From Anaerolineales bacterium (GTDB taxonomy: Bacteria > Chloroflexota > Anaerolineae > Anaerolineales > UBA4823), in NCBI GenBank assembly GCA_003105035.1, contig PQAL01000010.1:1-64000 (forward strand): a DNA stretch of 64,000 nt. The letters are read 5' to 3'. The notes beneath the pieces are model-generated. The model ran no database searches and had not been told where the DNA came from. It saw only the letters and a list, made by a program, of their open reading frames with translations. The position numbers and the translations under genes were made by a program. Each line of letters starts with the position of its first letter. Position 1 is the first letter of the stretch. Below, in pieces: positions 25,981 through 35,591 of this stretch.

Positions 25981-27792
25981 TTACGGCACAATCGTTGCTG
26001 TGGGGGGCAGCTCAATGCCGACGTCCATGGTCAGCACCCAGCCATCGATGGCACCACCCTGGGCAGTTAGATATTCCACCAGCACGCACTCCCGGTTGAA
26101 TTCATCAAAGCGTCGCTCAGTGGGCAGGAAGCGTACACTCACCCCAGCAGGGATGCGGCCTACGGCGGTAAATTTTTCGTAACATCCATTGCGGGCGAAC
26201 ACCTCCCGCTGCGTATAGGCGTTTATCGGTGTTGGCGTCAGCGTAGGGGTGGGGGTGTAAGTCGCCGTGGGGGTCAAGGTAGAAGTTTGGGTGGGTGAGG
26301 GGGTGTGGGTAGCGGTAGAGGTGGCGGTCGGTGTCAGTGTGGGTGTTTGCGCTAGCGCATATGCCTGATATCTGCCTTTCCCCCATGATACTAAGCCAAT
26401 TAGGACGATCATGCCCACCAAAATCAATCCCGCTCGGATCCCCAGGACCTTCAAACGATAGCTACTTAATTTCCGTTTCAGCTCCTTAACTCCTGGGTCG
26501 ACGGGGAAACGCTTCATCACATCCGTGCTCTGGCGAGCGGCTTCAGCCGGCCAGGCAGGGTTTTTCTCATATGCCTGGTTGGCTGCGTGCAGTTCGTTAT
26601 CGAACTTCTGGTACTCGCGTTGCTGGCGGTCAAGTTCGTTTTGCAGGCGATCCAGGCTCTCGTCTACACCTTCCAGATTGCGTATCTGCGCCAGGTTCTG
26701 CCGGGCTTGCTTGTTCAGGTATAAACCTTCTTCCAGGGTGGTGGCATGGTCAGCCTGGTTCTTGAGTGCCCGTGTTTGCTCTTTAAGCGGCTCAACCACG
26801 CGGGGAGTGATAGTTTTAAAGCGCTCGATCAGCCGTTCGAAGGCAGGATTATCGCCATACTCGATCACGAGCGCATCCAGGCTGGCTTTTGCCTGGGAAG
26901 CGGTCTTAGGGTCAAGCTCAGCCTGGTTTAAATAGTCATAAATTGATCGCAGAGTGTCTTTTACCTTTTGCAAGCTTTGCACCCGATCGGCATATTTCGG
27001 CATGCCTGTTGCCCCGGTTGCCGCTTGAATCCGCTCGATGGCATCATCAATATTCCCAAGTTTGAATAAATTCAATCCCTCTTCATAGGCTTTTTCTGCA
27101 TCAATGTTCTCTTGCAGCTTTTGGGCGAAGTCCTGGCCTTCCTGCCAGCGTTGAATCCCCAGCTCGTGCAGTGAATTCTGGGCACTCTCCAGTAAGGCCA
27201 GTGCATCCGCAAACCGCCCGACACGCGCCGCAGATTGTGCTTTTCCATAAGCGGATGCCGCATCGGCTGGAAGTGCGACGACCGGAATATACCCCGTACG
27301 CAGGTAGTTCTCAGCTTCCGTGCGATGTTGCCGGGCGCGTTCCCAGTTCGGCTCCAGCTGCAAGACACGGTCAAAAACCTGCACAGCTTCAGCATATCTT
27401 CCACTGTAGAAGAGCTTCTCAGCCATATCCATCTGCGATTCAGCAGCCGGGTTGTGTTCTCGCTCAGGCTCTGAGAAGGGCCCTTCCTGACTAGAACCGC
27501 CTTCGGATGGAGAGGTAGCTGCATCTACTTTACCACTCGCCTGTCCAAGCAAGGCTTTATCGCCATCTTCCTGGTCTTGGATGCGTGCCATCAGATCCTT
27601 CCGCCAGGCTTGCAAAGCAGTCTTCTCATCTGGGGTCAGGCTTTGGTATGCCTCGGAATTGACCAGCTCTTCGATATCCAACAGGATATGCCGCATATCG
27701 ACAATGCTGCTCGTTGCGTTCGTTGTAAGCTCTTGGTATTGCTTTTCGATCTGGGAAAGTGGATTTAGATTATTTTGATCACTCATACGCAT
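25981..27792 (-). CDS. TPR protein with one transmembrane helix and SH3-like C-terminal region
   Basis: The 603-residue product has an N-terminal helical region and TPR-type repeats (about 125-335), for example AEKLFYSGRYAEAVQVFDRV. A long coiled region (about 340-425) with Gln/Asp/Arg-rich heptads follows. One transmembrane helix (about 452-470), a Thr/Pro-rich linker (about 480-520) and a small beta-rich C-terminal domain resembling an SH3-like fold complete it. The layout implies a cytoplasmic interaction platform linked to an extracellular sensor or wall-binding domain. It lies 18 bases behind the double-kinase gene on the same strand, so the two are probably co-transcribed. Start ATG 27792 is followed by another ATG at 27786, and neither has a strong ribosome-binding site. 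Function unknown. Confidence 0.72.
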   Translation of the reverse strand: MRMSDQNNLNPLSQIEKQYQELTTNATSSIVDMRHILLDIEELVNSEAYQSLTPDEKTALQAWRKDLMARIQDQEDGDKALLGQASGKVDAATSPSEGGSSQEGPFSEPEREHNPAAESQMDMAEKLFYSGRYAEAVQVFDRVLQLEPNWERARQHRTEAENYLRTGYIPVVALPADAASAYGKAQSAARVGRFADALALLESAQNSLHELGIQRWQEGQDFAQKLQENIDAEKAYEEGLNLFKLGNIDDAIERIQAATGATGMPKYADRVQSLQKVKDTLRSIYDYLNQAELDPKTASQAKASLDALVIEYGDNPAFERLIERFKTITPRVVEPLKEQTRALKNQADHATTLEEGLYLNKQARQNLAQIRNLEGVDESLDRLQNELDRQQREYQKFDNELHAANQAYEKNPAWPAEAARQSTDVMKRFPVDPGVKELKRKLSSYRLKVLGIRAGLILVGMIVLIGLVSWGKGRYQAYALAQTPTLTPTATSTATHTPSPTQTSTLTPTATYTPTPTLTPTPINAYTQREVFARNGCYEKFTAVGRIPAGVSVRFLPTERRFDEFNRECVLVEYLTAQGGAIDGWVLTMDVGIELPPTATIVP

Positions 27793-27810
27793 GGGTACTG
27801 AATTTATTAT

Positions 27811-30800
27811 TTAGGCACCGGGCAGTTGTTGGTAAATAGCCAGCAGGTCTTTCCTGACCTCGCCGATCTGAGTATACCCTTGATTAAGCATCTGCTCCAG
27901 GATCGATCGCAGCTGGTTGGGCAAGCGTTCATCATCATAAGTCCAATTTACCAGGTAATGAGTAGAGGCTTTTTCAATATCCTCCGGCCGGTTGGGTCCC
28001 AGTGGCAGGCTGCCCTGGGCAGGGCGTCCGGTAAAAAGGTGATGCATCCCGCGCGCCCCCAGCTGGACCAGGTCAAACTGGATTTCTGCATCCGGTAAAC
28101 CCTGAGAGTGACGTTTGGCAATGTTCCAGTCAATCATTACCACCCCATGTGTTTCGACATCCCAATAGTAATGGAGCAGTTTATGGTCCCGATAGACAAT
28201 ATTTCGATCGTGGGCAAATTGTAAAATGTCGCAGATCTGTAGCGCCAGCACCAGGCTGTCGCGCAGCGAGAGAAACCAGCCGTGGGTATAGCTAGCATCA
28301 CAGTAGTGCAGCAAGTTGTGCTCCGGATTGCGTTTCACCAGGGCGAGATACGGCAACCATCCCAGGGCTAATTGTCTGTCCATCGCAGCCAGGAAGTTTT
28401 GGGCTTGCTCGGTTCTAAAATGGATCACCTGCCCCGTAAGCTCTTCTACAGACGAATGGCTTTCATCGCTGGGTAGTGACTGGTCGTCGTCCAGCTTGAG
28501 ATATCCAAGTTCCACGAGCGGAGTGATGCCCGGCACGTCATACAGCATGGTCAGGATCTGGGTCTCTTCGATAAATAACGGCACAGCGTATTCCAGCTGG
28601 TCGGAGCGCATGACCTTGAAAGCCTGCGAAACTGGGTGTTTGGAGAGATTGTTCAGGCGTCCACTGAATACCCTGGCTGAAGAGCCGCGGGCTTCTGGCC
28701 TCCAGGTGTCCAGCGGTTCACCCAGAACCATCTTCTGGTCAGGACCAAACCTACCCTCCAGGACGCCTTCGGTAGTTTTTATAGGGGTATGCCTGGGCGT
28801 GGCTCTTTCCACCTTCAGCGGGTGGGTATGGGGTAACGACACAATTTCCCGTGATTGATATTCCTTCAGCCACGGTAATTCCTTCATGATCTCAGGGAAC
28901 TCAATCAACAAATCGACCGATCGGGTCCCTTTACGCAGTCGCTTGAAGGCTTCCAGGGTGTCATCCAACCAGCTTGCTGGTCCCACCCGATTACGCAAGG
29001 TACGTCCTGCCAGTTCAACGGATGTCAGGTAATCGTAGAATGGCTCATCCTTGCTGGCGCCTTTTTGTATACGCGCCAGCCATCCTGGTGCTGCCGCAAT
29101 CGCCTTTTCTGCGGTGATCAGGCGGTTCCGGTCGGGGTCCCACATCAGGATTGAGCGTAACCCACGCCGGGCAAGCTCAAAATCCTTTGCCTCCCAGGCT
29201 TTTAAAACCAGGTCAACCTGGGCGCTTGGCTGCATCAGGCAGTTTTCTAATATTTCACGCCAGCCGGGCAGCTGCTCCTCTATGAAAGGCAGCAGGCTAT
29301 CCACTACAGCATAACTGATGCTTGAGTGGGGAGGCGAAGGCTCAGTCTCTTTCCACTTCTTGATGATTTCTTCATTAACCAAGGCAATCAGGTCGGTATT
29401 GGCTTGCCAGTGAAAACCATTCAGGTCGTGGTTCTGGCTGTTGCTGCCTTCGAAAGACTCCCGTAGGTGTTGATTGCCTTTTCTGGTTAACTCAGCCTGC
29501 ATGGTGTAGTACAGGCGAGCGAACGTCGTATAAGGAGTGATGGCTTCGGGCTCGAGGTCAAGGCACACGCTTCGCGCTTTCTGGCTGATTTTATTCCACC
29601 AGTCAGGGCGGGCCTGGTCACCGAGGTAAGTAAAAATTTCCCATAATAACGTGGTCCAATCACCAGATACACCTGCGGTGAGGGAGTTAATGAATGCTGT
29701 GCGGGTTGATTCATCGCTGCTTGCCTTGTGCAACGCAACACTAGCAACCTCCGCTAAAAGGTTCCATTTCTCTGGATAAGCGAAAGGTAATTTGCTGGCC
29801 GTCTCACAGACCTGTAAAAATTCAGAGATTTTATTCTCCGCAGCCATCTGGTAGGCTGCTTTGGCAATGAAATTACTGGCTCCCGATTGATCGGGTTGTT
29901 CTCCATAAACCGATAGTTTTTCCTGGAGTACCTGGTAGTATCGGATTTGTTCCAAATCTGGCCTGGATAGGCTTTGGAATTCTCCTTCCTGGCGACGGAG
30001 TGCCTGAAGCTGTTCCTCGTCTGCCTTGTACTGGTCTTCAAGAATGCCTTTGAGCACCTGGAACGCATTCGTATAGGCATCAACATCGGGCATATCTTTG
30101 GGCCATTTGAGGTCACGATACAGAGCAGGATTCACTTCCAGCAGAAAATTACCCATTTCGTCGATGAATTGGCGCTTATCATCCACCATGCTATTCCGCC
30201 GGTTTTTTGTGATGCCTCCGCCCTCCAGAAATTGGCTGTTGCCCCAATCGATGACCGTTATGCTCCTGGTTACGGCATCCCAATACAGGTGGTTCGGCTT
30301 GACATCGTTCCAAAGGATGCCGTTGTGATTGCCTGCTTCGTCACGGAATTCAGTTGTATGGATGTTTTCCAAAAAACTGAGCATGGTTAATAAGATGCGT
30401 ACCAGCAAAGGCGCTGGAAATTCTTTATACCGTGACCACTGGTTGACGATGGGGGTATATTCGGGATTTTCTCGTAATTGCTCAACGCTGGCACCACCAA
30501 ACTGGATAAACTGGCTCAATTGTTTTAAATCAAACCCACAAGCTTGTTCAATGACAATGAAAGCTTGCTCACCCAGGTCGAATTCCGGCCTGTTTTGATC
30601 GATTAATGCCGGTGTTTTTAGCTTTAGGAGTGAGTTAGGGCTTGTAATTCTTTGCAGAGAGCGCAAAATACTTGCTTCTGTTCTGATTTGGCTTGCCTGA
30701 CGCAGGCTATCGCTAAAAAATGCCCCTCTGCGCGGCCGTTTAACAATTGCAGGTTGTTTATCCAATACCGATTCTGCCAGGTAGACTTCCCCGGCATCAC

Positions 30801-30873
30801 CTTCCCCTAGTTTTTGGATCAGGTTCCAGCTTTGCCGCTGTCCCTGGATGGTTTCACTTGTAACAGTAATCAT
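27811..30873 (-). CDS. Protein with two kinase-like domains (DWG and DWN variants)
   Basis: This 1020-residue protein has an N-terminal kinase-like domain (about 10-240) with glycine loop LGEGDAGEVYLAE, Lys in AIVKRP, catalytic WNDVKPNHLYWD near 190 and DWG in place of DFG near 207. A central helical region of about 450 residues follows. The second kinase-like domain (about 735-1000) has AFKVMRSD, VYRDHKLLHYYWD near 894, where the usual Asn is His, and DWN in place of DFG near 914. Both retain the catalytic Asp. They may be active serine/threonine kinases or partial pseudokinases; the second is less canonical. The TPR/TM gene follows 18 bases downstream. The region just before the start has GGAG only one base from ATG. 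Partner and substrate are unknown. Confidence 0.78.
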   Translation of the reverse strand: MITVTSETIQGQRQSWNLIQKLGEGDAGEVYLAESVLDKQPAIVKRPRRGAFFSDSLRQASQIRTEASILRSLQRITSPNSLLKLKTPALIDQNRPEFDLGEQAFIVIEQACGFDLKQLSQFIQFGGASVEQLRENPEYTPIVNQWSRYKEFPAPLLVRILLTMLSFLENIHTTEFRDEAGNHNGILWNDVKPNHLYWDAVTRSITVIDWGNSQFLEGGGITKNRRNSMVDDKRQFIDEMGNFLLEVNPALYRDLKWPKDMPDVDAYTNAFQVLKGILEDQYKADEEQLQALRRQEGEFQSLSRPDLEQIRYYQVLQEKLSVYGEQPDQSGASNFIAKAAYQMAAENKISEFLQVCETASKLPFAYPEKWNLLAEVASVALHKASSDESTRTAFINSLTAGVSGDWTTLLWEIFTYLGDQARPDWWNKISQKARSVCLDLEPEAITPYTTFARLYYTMQAELTRKGNQHLRESFEGSNSQNHDLNGFHWQANTDLIALVNEEIIKKWKETEPSPPHSSISYAVVDSLLPFIEEQLPGWREILENCLMQPSAQVDLVLKAWEAKDFELARRGLRSILMWDPDRNRLITAEKAIAAAPGWLARIQKGASKDEPFYDYLTSVELAGRTLRNRVGPASWLDDTLEAFKRLRKGTRSVDLLIEFPEIMKELPWLKEYQSREIVSLPHTHPLKVERATPRHTPIKTTEGVLEGRFGPDQKMVLGEPLDTWRPEARGSSARVFSGRLNNLSKHPVSQAFKVMRSDQLEYAVPLFIEETQILTMLYDVPGITPLVELGYLKLDDDQSLPSDESHSSVEELTGQVIHFRTEQAQNFLAAMDRQLALGWLPYLALVKRNPEHNLLHYCDASYTHGWFLSLRDSLVLALQICDILQFAHDRNIVYRDHKLLHYYWDVETHGVVMIDWNIAKRHSQGLPDAEIQFDLVQLGARGMHHLFTGRPAQGSLPLGPNRPEDIEKASTHYLVNWTYDDERLPNQLRSILEQMLNQGYTQIGEVRKDLLAIYQQLPGA

Positions 30874-31162
30874 TCTCCAACATTGTAACCCAGATTAGGC
30901 ATGGTCCGTGAGCGTGTCGTAGCCTTCTTCTGTGGTCTGTGACGAAGTATACAAGATAGTTGTTCCCTCCGCATTAGCAGATAATTAGGGTATCCTTTTT
31001 ATATTGGCGATAGATTTCAAGACAGGTTTTGTGCTCTCCTGCCATCATATGATCGATTGGTTTTACACCTAATTGCTGCATTGCAGGCAGGCTTAGCGGA
31101 AGGTAAAATTGTCCTGCACTTGAGGCTGTGGTAAATTTATAGTTTTTGGATAAAGGGAAAAT

Positions 31163-32434
31163 ATGACTGAATCAGCTGACCAGGTAACCGAAAAAGCTTC
31201 CATTCGGCAATTGCCTCGCAACGTTTGGGCTGTTGGCTTAACGAGCTTCTTCATGGATGTGTCCAGCGAGATGGTGCTTAATATCCTGCCTCTATTTCTG
31301 GCGAACGTGCTGGGGGTGAAGACCAACGTGATTGGCTTGATTGAAGGGCTAGCCGAAGCAACTGCCAGCATTTTGAAACTATTTTCAGGCTGGTTGTCCG
31401 ACAAGCTGGGTGGGCGTAAGTGGTTGGCGGTCGTAGGCTATGGGTTGTCAGCGCTTTCAAAACCTTTCTTTTACTTTGCCACCACGTGGGAGATGATCGC
31501 CGTTGTCCGCTGGGTTGATAGGGTAGGCAAGGGCATCCGAACCGCCCCGCGTGATGCCCTGGTAGCCGATTCTGTCACCAAGGAAACACGTGGCCTGGCA
31601 TTCGGTTTTCATCGCGCCCTCGACACAGCCGGTGCGATGACCGGCATCATCATCGCCGTGGTGATCGTATGGCTCACCCAAAAGAACTCCGCAGATTTGA
31701 TGAAGCCAACGTTTGAGACCGTGGTGTTGATTAGTTTGCTTCCGGCCTTCCTGGCCGTCTTGTCGCTGATCATTGGAGCCAGGGATGTCCCGGTTAAAGA
31801 GCGGCGTGCCGCTCCCAGGTTTTCCTTACGTGGCATGGGTCGACCATTCATTATCTTCCTGGTCATCGTTTGTATCTTTACCTTGGGGAACTCTGCAGAT
31901 GCCTTCCTTGTGCTGCGTGCTCAAAATCTTGGCGTGTCCGTGACGGGCATCCTGTTGATGCTGGTCATGTTCAACCTGATCTATTCCCTGGTATCCACAC
32001 CGGCAGGTGCCCTCTCCGACCGCGTCGGCCGTAAGCGGTTGATCATCGGCGGATGGCTGGTATATGCGGCGATTTATCTGGGATTCGCTTTCGCGAGCAT
32101 CTCCTGGCAGGTGTGGTTGCTTTATGTGGTGTACGGCCTGTATTACGGCATGGCATTCGGGACAGCCAATGCCCTGGTTGCCGACCTGGTCCCTGAGAAT
32201 CTGAGGGGCACTGCCTATGGCACCTATAATGCCACCGTCGGGATCCTGGCATTCCCGGCTTCTTTTATTGCCGGGCTGCTTTGGCAGGGGATTGGTTCAT
32301 GGCCAGGGTTTGGGCCATCCGCCCCCTTCATGTTTGGTGGAACGCTTGCCTTAATCGCCGCCTTGCTGATGGCCTTCTGGATGCCGAAAATAAATCCAGG
32401 AGGAGAGGCTTCCTACAAGGCAGGAGGGCAGTAA
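31163..32434 (+). CDS. MFS transporter
   Basis: A 423-residue major facilitator protein with about 12 hydrophobic segments. The cytoplasmic loop between helices 2 and 3 carries GWLSDKLGGRKWLA, a good match to the MFS signature, and its repeat in the second half is GALSDRVGRKRLI. DRVGKGIRTAPRDALV near residue 120 is a conserved stretch of a bacterial MFS subgroup often annotated only as permease. GGGAAAAT precedes the ATG. It stands alone between the minus-strand kinase operon and a convergent glycosidase gene. Substrate unknown. Confidence 0.85.
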   Translation: MTESADQVTEKASIRQLPRNVWAVGLTSFFMDVSSEMVLNILPLFLANVLGVKTNVIGLIEGLAEATASILKLFSGWLSDKLGGRKWLAVVGYGLSALSKPFFYFATTWEMIAVVRWVDRVGKGIRTAPRDALVADSVTKETRGLAFGFHRALDTAGAMTGIIIAVVIVWLTQKNSADLMKPTFETVVLISLLPAFLAVLSLIIGARDVPVKERRAAPRFSLRGMGRPFIIFLVIVCIFTLGNSADAFLVLRAQNLGVSVTGILLMLVMFNLIYSLVSTPAGALSDRVGRKRLIIGGWLVYAAIYLGFAFASISWQVWLLYVVYGLYYGMAFGTANALVADLVPENLRGTAYGTYNATVGILAFPASFIAGLLWQGIGSWPGFGPSAPFMFGGTLALIAALLMAFWMPKINPGGEASYKAGGQ

Positions 32435-32514
32435 TACATCGGAATTGAATTGGTTTTTTGTCTAAAAAGTCGATCAGCCGGGAAGCTATGTTTACCTGGC
32501 TTATCCTGGAAATC

Positions 32515-34143
32515 TCATTTGTCTGGGTTATTCTCTGGTGCTAATACAGAACGGATGATTTGCCCCTGGGCGATCCAGCCTGAATACTCACCAAAATCCA
32601 CATACCACCAGTTATTCCCCTTGGCCAGCACGCCTTGCAAGCTGTTCATCTGTTGCAAGATGACGCCGTGGGTTCCTGCCGGTAGGGTGGCAAAGCTGTC
32701 GTAATTTGTCCCTGGACCTAATCGAAGCGTTGTCTCACCCGATGTTGTAACCTGGTCGCCAGGCATATAGGTTTTTGAATAGGCTTCAGGTTGGACAACC
32801 ACCATCAGCATCCCGTTTGCCACCGGTCGTTCGATGCCTGCCACTGACAGTATAGCTTGAGGTTCGCTTTGGTAAACTTGTTTACCGTTGAAACCTGCCT
32901 TCGTTGTGAAGGGAAGATAGATGTGGTAGGCTCCTTGGCAGGTGTAGATGTTACAAAAAGTGTTATTGACCACCTGCCCGTTGATTACCAGCGTCGATGA
33001 ACCGCCTCCATCTTGCGCCACTCCCCAGGTAGCCCCAAGCGTATCCAGAGCAAAGGCTGCCAGCTCATGAATCGTCATGCCGACGCTGTGCTCAGTATCT
33101 CGGCCATCGACTACGATAAAAAAAATATACTGAGCATTATATGCGATAGCAGTTCGTGGATTATGGCTGGTGGCACCAGAGTCGGTAAAATCCCTGATTT
33201 GGCTGTTCTTCAGAAAGAAGTAAGCCCCCTGGATGCTAGCATATGTCTTCGTCCAGCTGCTATTGTCGGTTGTCTTGCAATCATCCAGGTAAGGTGTGAT
33301 TTCTTGTGACACATAGATTTCGCTGCCGATTTCTGCATTTTGAACAAGCGTTTGGGCTGCGCTACCGCTGGCTGAAAGCACGATGGAGTTAAACGGGATC
33401 AAGCTGTTCCCTTCGTTCTCATGGATTTCACGGATAATTCCCACGGCTTTATTTGGTGTGGGAAGGATCAGGGAAGGGCGGGCCATTTCGACCACCACTT
33501 CAACTCCAGCGCTCGACGTACCGGTTCGGCTGTTGTATTGGGGAGTAAATAACACCAGCTCATCGACATCGCGATAGTCGTTAATCCTCGTAATCTCCTG
33601 GCTTTTACCGGTCGCTGGATAGGTGATCAGCTGCTTTTCTGGCCGGTGGTTGACACACTCTCCAATAAATGCACTTCGGTCGAGCTTCCAGGCAAATCCA
33701 CTCCAACCGCCTAAGTTATCGTAACGCTTGGCATACCACCCCGACTGGATCTGCCCACCCCATGGCATGCCGTTTCCATAATCGAAGTATGAGCCATTGA
33801 TTGCCACAACCGCCTGGTTCCTCATACCCCAGGTGGGTGGATTGGCACCACCTCCCCAGTAATTGATGGCTTGATCATAGCGGTTAAACATCCCACTGAC
33901 CGTCTCTCTGCCCTCGGCGAGTTTTCCGTTTGCGATCGTGCTTTCCAGGGTTAGGTTTGTATTGCTTCGGTCCATCCGGACGACAAAAACGTTGTTGGGA
34001 TCGGGCAGATGGATCTTTGTGTAATCGATTCCAGGCAGGACGACCGTCCATCCAAGACTGTCAGGTTGTTCTGCGGTTGAAACACTCACTGGGAAGAGCA
34101 GAACAAATATGAGAAGTAATGGCAGGGATTTTCGAAGCTTCAT
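32515..34143 (-). CDS. Secreted phosphodiester glycosidase-like protein (NAGPA domain) with SH3 domain
   Basis: The 542-residue product has a signal peptide (1-24) and a NAGPA-type domain (PF09992), the fold of the enzyme that uncovers mannose-6-phosphate by removing GlcNAc from a phosphodiester. Signatures are VVAINGSYFDYGNGMPWGG near residue 110, NPRTAIAY, and QDGGGSSTLVINGQVV near 380. A bacterial SH3-like domain closes the protein (about 465-535), with TTLRLGPGTNYDSFATLPAG and WWYVDFGEYSGWIA. Bacterial homologues occur in wall or exopolysaccharide settings. Its likely chemistry, glycan phosphodiester cleavage, fits the phosphoesterases encoded at 9.6-25.8 kb. AGGTGG precedes the start. 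It converges with the MFS gene. Confidence 0.85.
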   Translation of the reverse strand: MKLRKSLPLLLIFVLLFPVSVSTAEQPDSLGWTVVLPGIDYTKIHLPDPNNVFVVRMDRSNTNLTLESTIANGKLAEGRETVSGMFNRYDQAINYWGGGANPPTWGMRNQAVVAINGSYFDYGNGMPWGGQIQSGWYAKRYDNLGGWSGFAWKLDRSAFIGECVNHRPEKQLITYPATGKSQEITRINDYRDVDELVLFTPQYNSRTGTSSAGVEVVVEMARPSLILPTPNKAVGIIREIHENEGNSLIPFNSIVLSASGSAAQTLVQNAEIGSEIYVSQEITPYLDDCKTTDNSSWTKTYASIQGAYFFLKNSQIRDFTDSGATSHNPRTAIAYNAQYIFFIVVDGRDTEHSVGMTIHELAAFALDTLGATWGVAQDGGGSSTLVINGQVVNNTFCNIYTCQGAYHIYLPFTTKAGFNGKQVYQSEPQAILSVAGIERPVANGMLMVVVQPEAYSKTYMPGDQVTTSGETTLRLGPGTNYDSFATLPAGTHGVILQQMNSLQGVLAKGNNWWYVDFGEYSGWIAQGQIIRSVLAPENNPDK

Positions 34144-34440
34144 TGGACCACCTAAACACCAATTTTATCAATAATTGTTGAATATACCAATAATATTGCA
34201 AGATAATTTTAATCTGATAAACACCATGAATTTATGCGTTCCTAACCTTACAGGTTCTTCAACTGATTCCGTTATCCACAGATAATATTTTTCCCGAGGT
34301 CGTTTGTAATCTTCCAGATTAGATGCAAGAAATTTACCGCTTTCTTTTAAGGGTAGGACACGCTGCCCAGATATATCCGGGAAATGAAGTAGTGGCCCCT
34401 TGATGCTGGATTGTCGCCTTACCGGACAGATACCGCTCAA

Positions 34441-34469
34441 TTGACGAATCGGTGTTTTGCGGGTACAAT
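34441..34469 (+). promoter_or_regulatory. Promoter of tRNA-Ala and probably the T-box leader
   Basis: TTGACG (34441-34446) and TACAAT (34464-34469) lie 17 bases apart, a near-consensus sigma70 promoter. Transcription would begin near 34476, about nine bases before the tRNA. The preceding 34144-34440 shows nothing else recognisable. Confidence 0.7.
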
Positions 34470-34484
34470 CCGTGCTACATTTTT

Positions 34485-34557
34485 GGGCCCATAGCGCAGT
34501 TGGGAGCGCGTCTCAATGGCATTGAGAAGGCCGAGGGTTCGAATCCCTCTGGGTCCA
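34485..34557 (+). tRNA. tRNA-Ala (anticodon GGC)
   Basis: The 73-base sequence folds into a cloverleaf. The acceptor stem is GGGCCCA/TGGGTCC (one G-T pair), the anticodon stem TCTCA/TGAGA holds loop ATGGCAT with anticodon GGC, and the T arm is GAGGG-TTCGAAT-CCCTC. The discriminator base is A at 34557. CCA is not encoded; CTA follows. It reads alanine codons GCC and GCT. Confidence 0.95.
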
Positions 34558-34569
34558 CTAAAAGTCATG

Positions 34570-34849
34570 GCAGGAGTATTAAGCCATCCTTCAGCGAGCC
34601 GGGAGAGAGAGGTGTGAGCCCGGCATAGTGCCAAGGGAGCACGGAAAGCAAGGTTGAACTCGCCTGCCGCCCTTGATCACAAGGGCAGACTTCAGCAGTG
34701 AAGGCATCAATTGATTTAGCTGCTGGCAGGATTCGCCTGTTATCGCGATAACTGAGTGGCTGTGAAGGCCAGGTTTCGACCAGGTCTCTCAGCAATCAGG
34801 GTGGTACCACGGAGAAGACCTTCGTCCCTGTTAGTGGAGAAGGTTTTTT
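34570..34849 (+). promoter_or_regulatory. T-box leader, leucine specifier
   Basis: The base of stem I pairs GGCAGG (34570-34575) with CCTGCC (34663-34668). AGTA follows the 5' strand and GAA precedes the specifier on the 3' strand, as in typical T-boxes. The specifier is CTC (34659-34661), a leucine codon. The distal stem I region contains the AGCGAG and GGTG elements. The T-box AGGGTGGTACCACG is at 34798-34811; its TGGT (34802-34805) would pair with the acceptor end of a tRNA with discriminator A, which fits tRNA-Leu. A terminator follows. Uncharged tRNA-Leu should promote read-through. The likely target is leuS at 36422, although an antisense gene lies between. Confidence 0.88.
34818..34849 (+). 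terminator. T-box terminator hairpin
   Basis: ACCTTC (34818-34823) pairs with GAAGGT (34839-34844), with an inner TCC/GGA pairing, and is followed by a T-run. This is the intrinsic terminator competing with the antiterminator of the T-box. Confidence 0.85.
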
Positions 34850-34883
34850 GTTCTTTAAAAATACGACATAAGCAGAAATTGCA

Positions 34884-35471
34884 TCAGGCTACCGGCTCGG
34901 AGTCGATCACATTCAAGAAAACATCCAGCACTTCCGGATCAAATTGAGAGCCTTTTACTTTTTTCAATTCGGCCACCGCTTCTTCATGGGTGCGACCCTG
35001 ACGGTAGTAGCGATCCTCAACCATGGCCTGGTAGGCATCCGCAATGCCCAGGATACGCGCACCGAGTGGGATATTTTTCCCGCTCAGGCCCTTTGGGTAG
35101 CCGGTGCCATCATATTTTTCCTGATGCGCTGAGATGGTCGAAGCCAGGGATGGGTAGGCATCGATCGACGATACGATATTTGAGCCGATGGTTGGGTGCA
35201 TCTTGATCAGCATCCAGTCTTCTTCGGAAAGGATGGCTTTTTTCCTCAGTACCCGGTCTGAGATGCCGATTTTTCCGATATCGTGCAGGATCGACGCCCA
35301 GTAGACGATTTCTACTTCGTCATCGTTCATCTCAAGCTTTCGGGCGGTGGTGCTGGCCCATTTGGCCACCTTCGTGCTGTGCTCGCCGTTTTTCGATACC
35401 CGGCGATCAACGAACTTGGACATGCTGATCAGTAACTGGAGCCAGAGTGCTTGTTGTTGTGTGTTGGTCAT
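34884..35471 (-). CDS. HD-GYP-type phosphohydrolase
   Basis: A 195-residue HD-domain protein of the HD-GYP class, which typically hydrolyses cyclic di-GMP. Visible motifs are ILHDIGKIGISDRVL near residue 65, IKMHPTIGSNI near 92, and the GYP region AHQEKYDGTGYPKGL near 115-129, where the usual His-His-Glu appears as His-Gln-Glu. IADAYQAM follows. There is no receiver, PAS or membrane domain, so the protein is a minimal catalytic unit with a short N-terminal part. The gene lies on the minus strand between the T-box leader and the genes that leader probably controls. Its 3' end is only 34 bases from the T-box terminator, so T-box read-through RNA would be antisense to it. Confidence 0.87.
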   Translation of the reverse strand: MTNTQQQALWLQLLISMSKFVDRRVSKNGEHSTKVAKWASTTARKLEMNDDEVEIVYWASILHDIGKIGISDRVLRKKAILSEEDWMLIKMHPTIGSNIVSSIDAYPSLASTISAHQEKYDGTGYPKGLSGKNIPLGARILGIADAYQAMVEDRYYRQGRTHEEAVAELKKVKGSQFDPEVLDVFLNVIDSEPVA

Positions 35472-35591
35472 AGGATCTCTTCGCTGGTTGGAATGGTTTC
35501 TGGTTTCTCTGATGCAAAATCTATACCAGCTTGAAGGTAGCGTGGATCGCTCAATTGTAAGGACATTGTGTTTGTTGGATAGGTTGTAAGA

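Noticed and set aside
26525-26935. 136-codon plus-strand open frame
   Set aside because: Antisense shadow of the TPR protein gene; Ser/Arg-rich without domain features.
34168-34440. 90-codon minus-strand open frame before the tRNA
   Set aside because: No ribosome-binding site or homology features; located between a gene start and the tRNA promoter.
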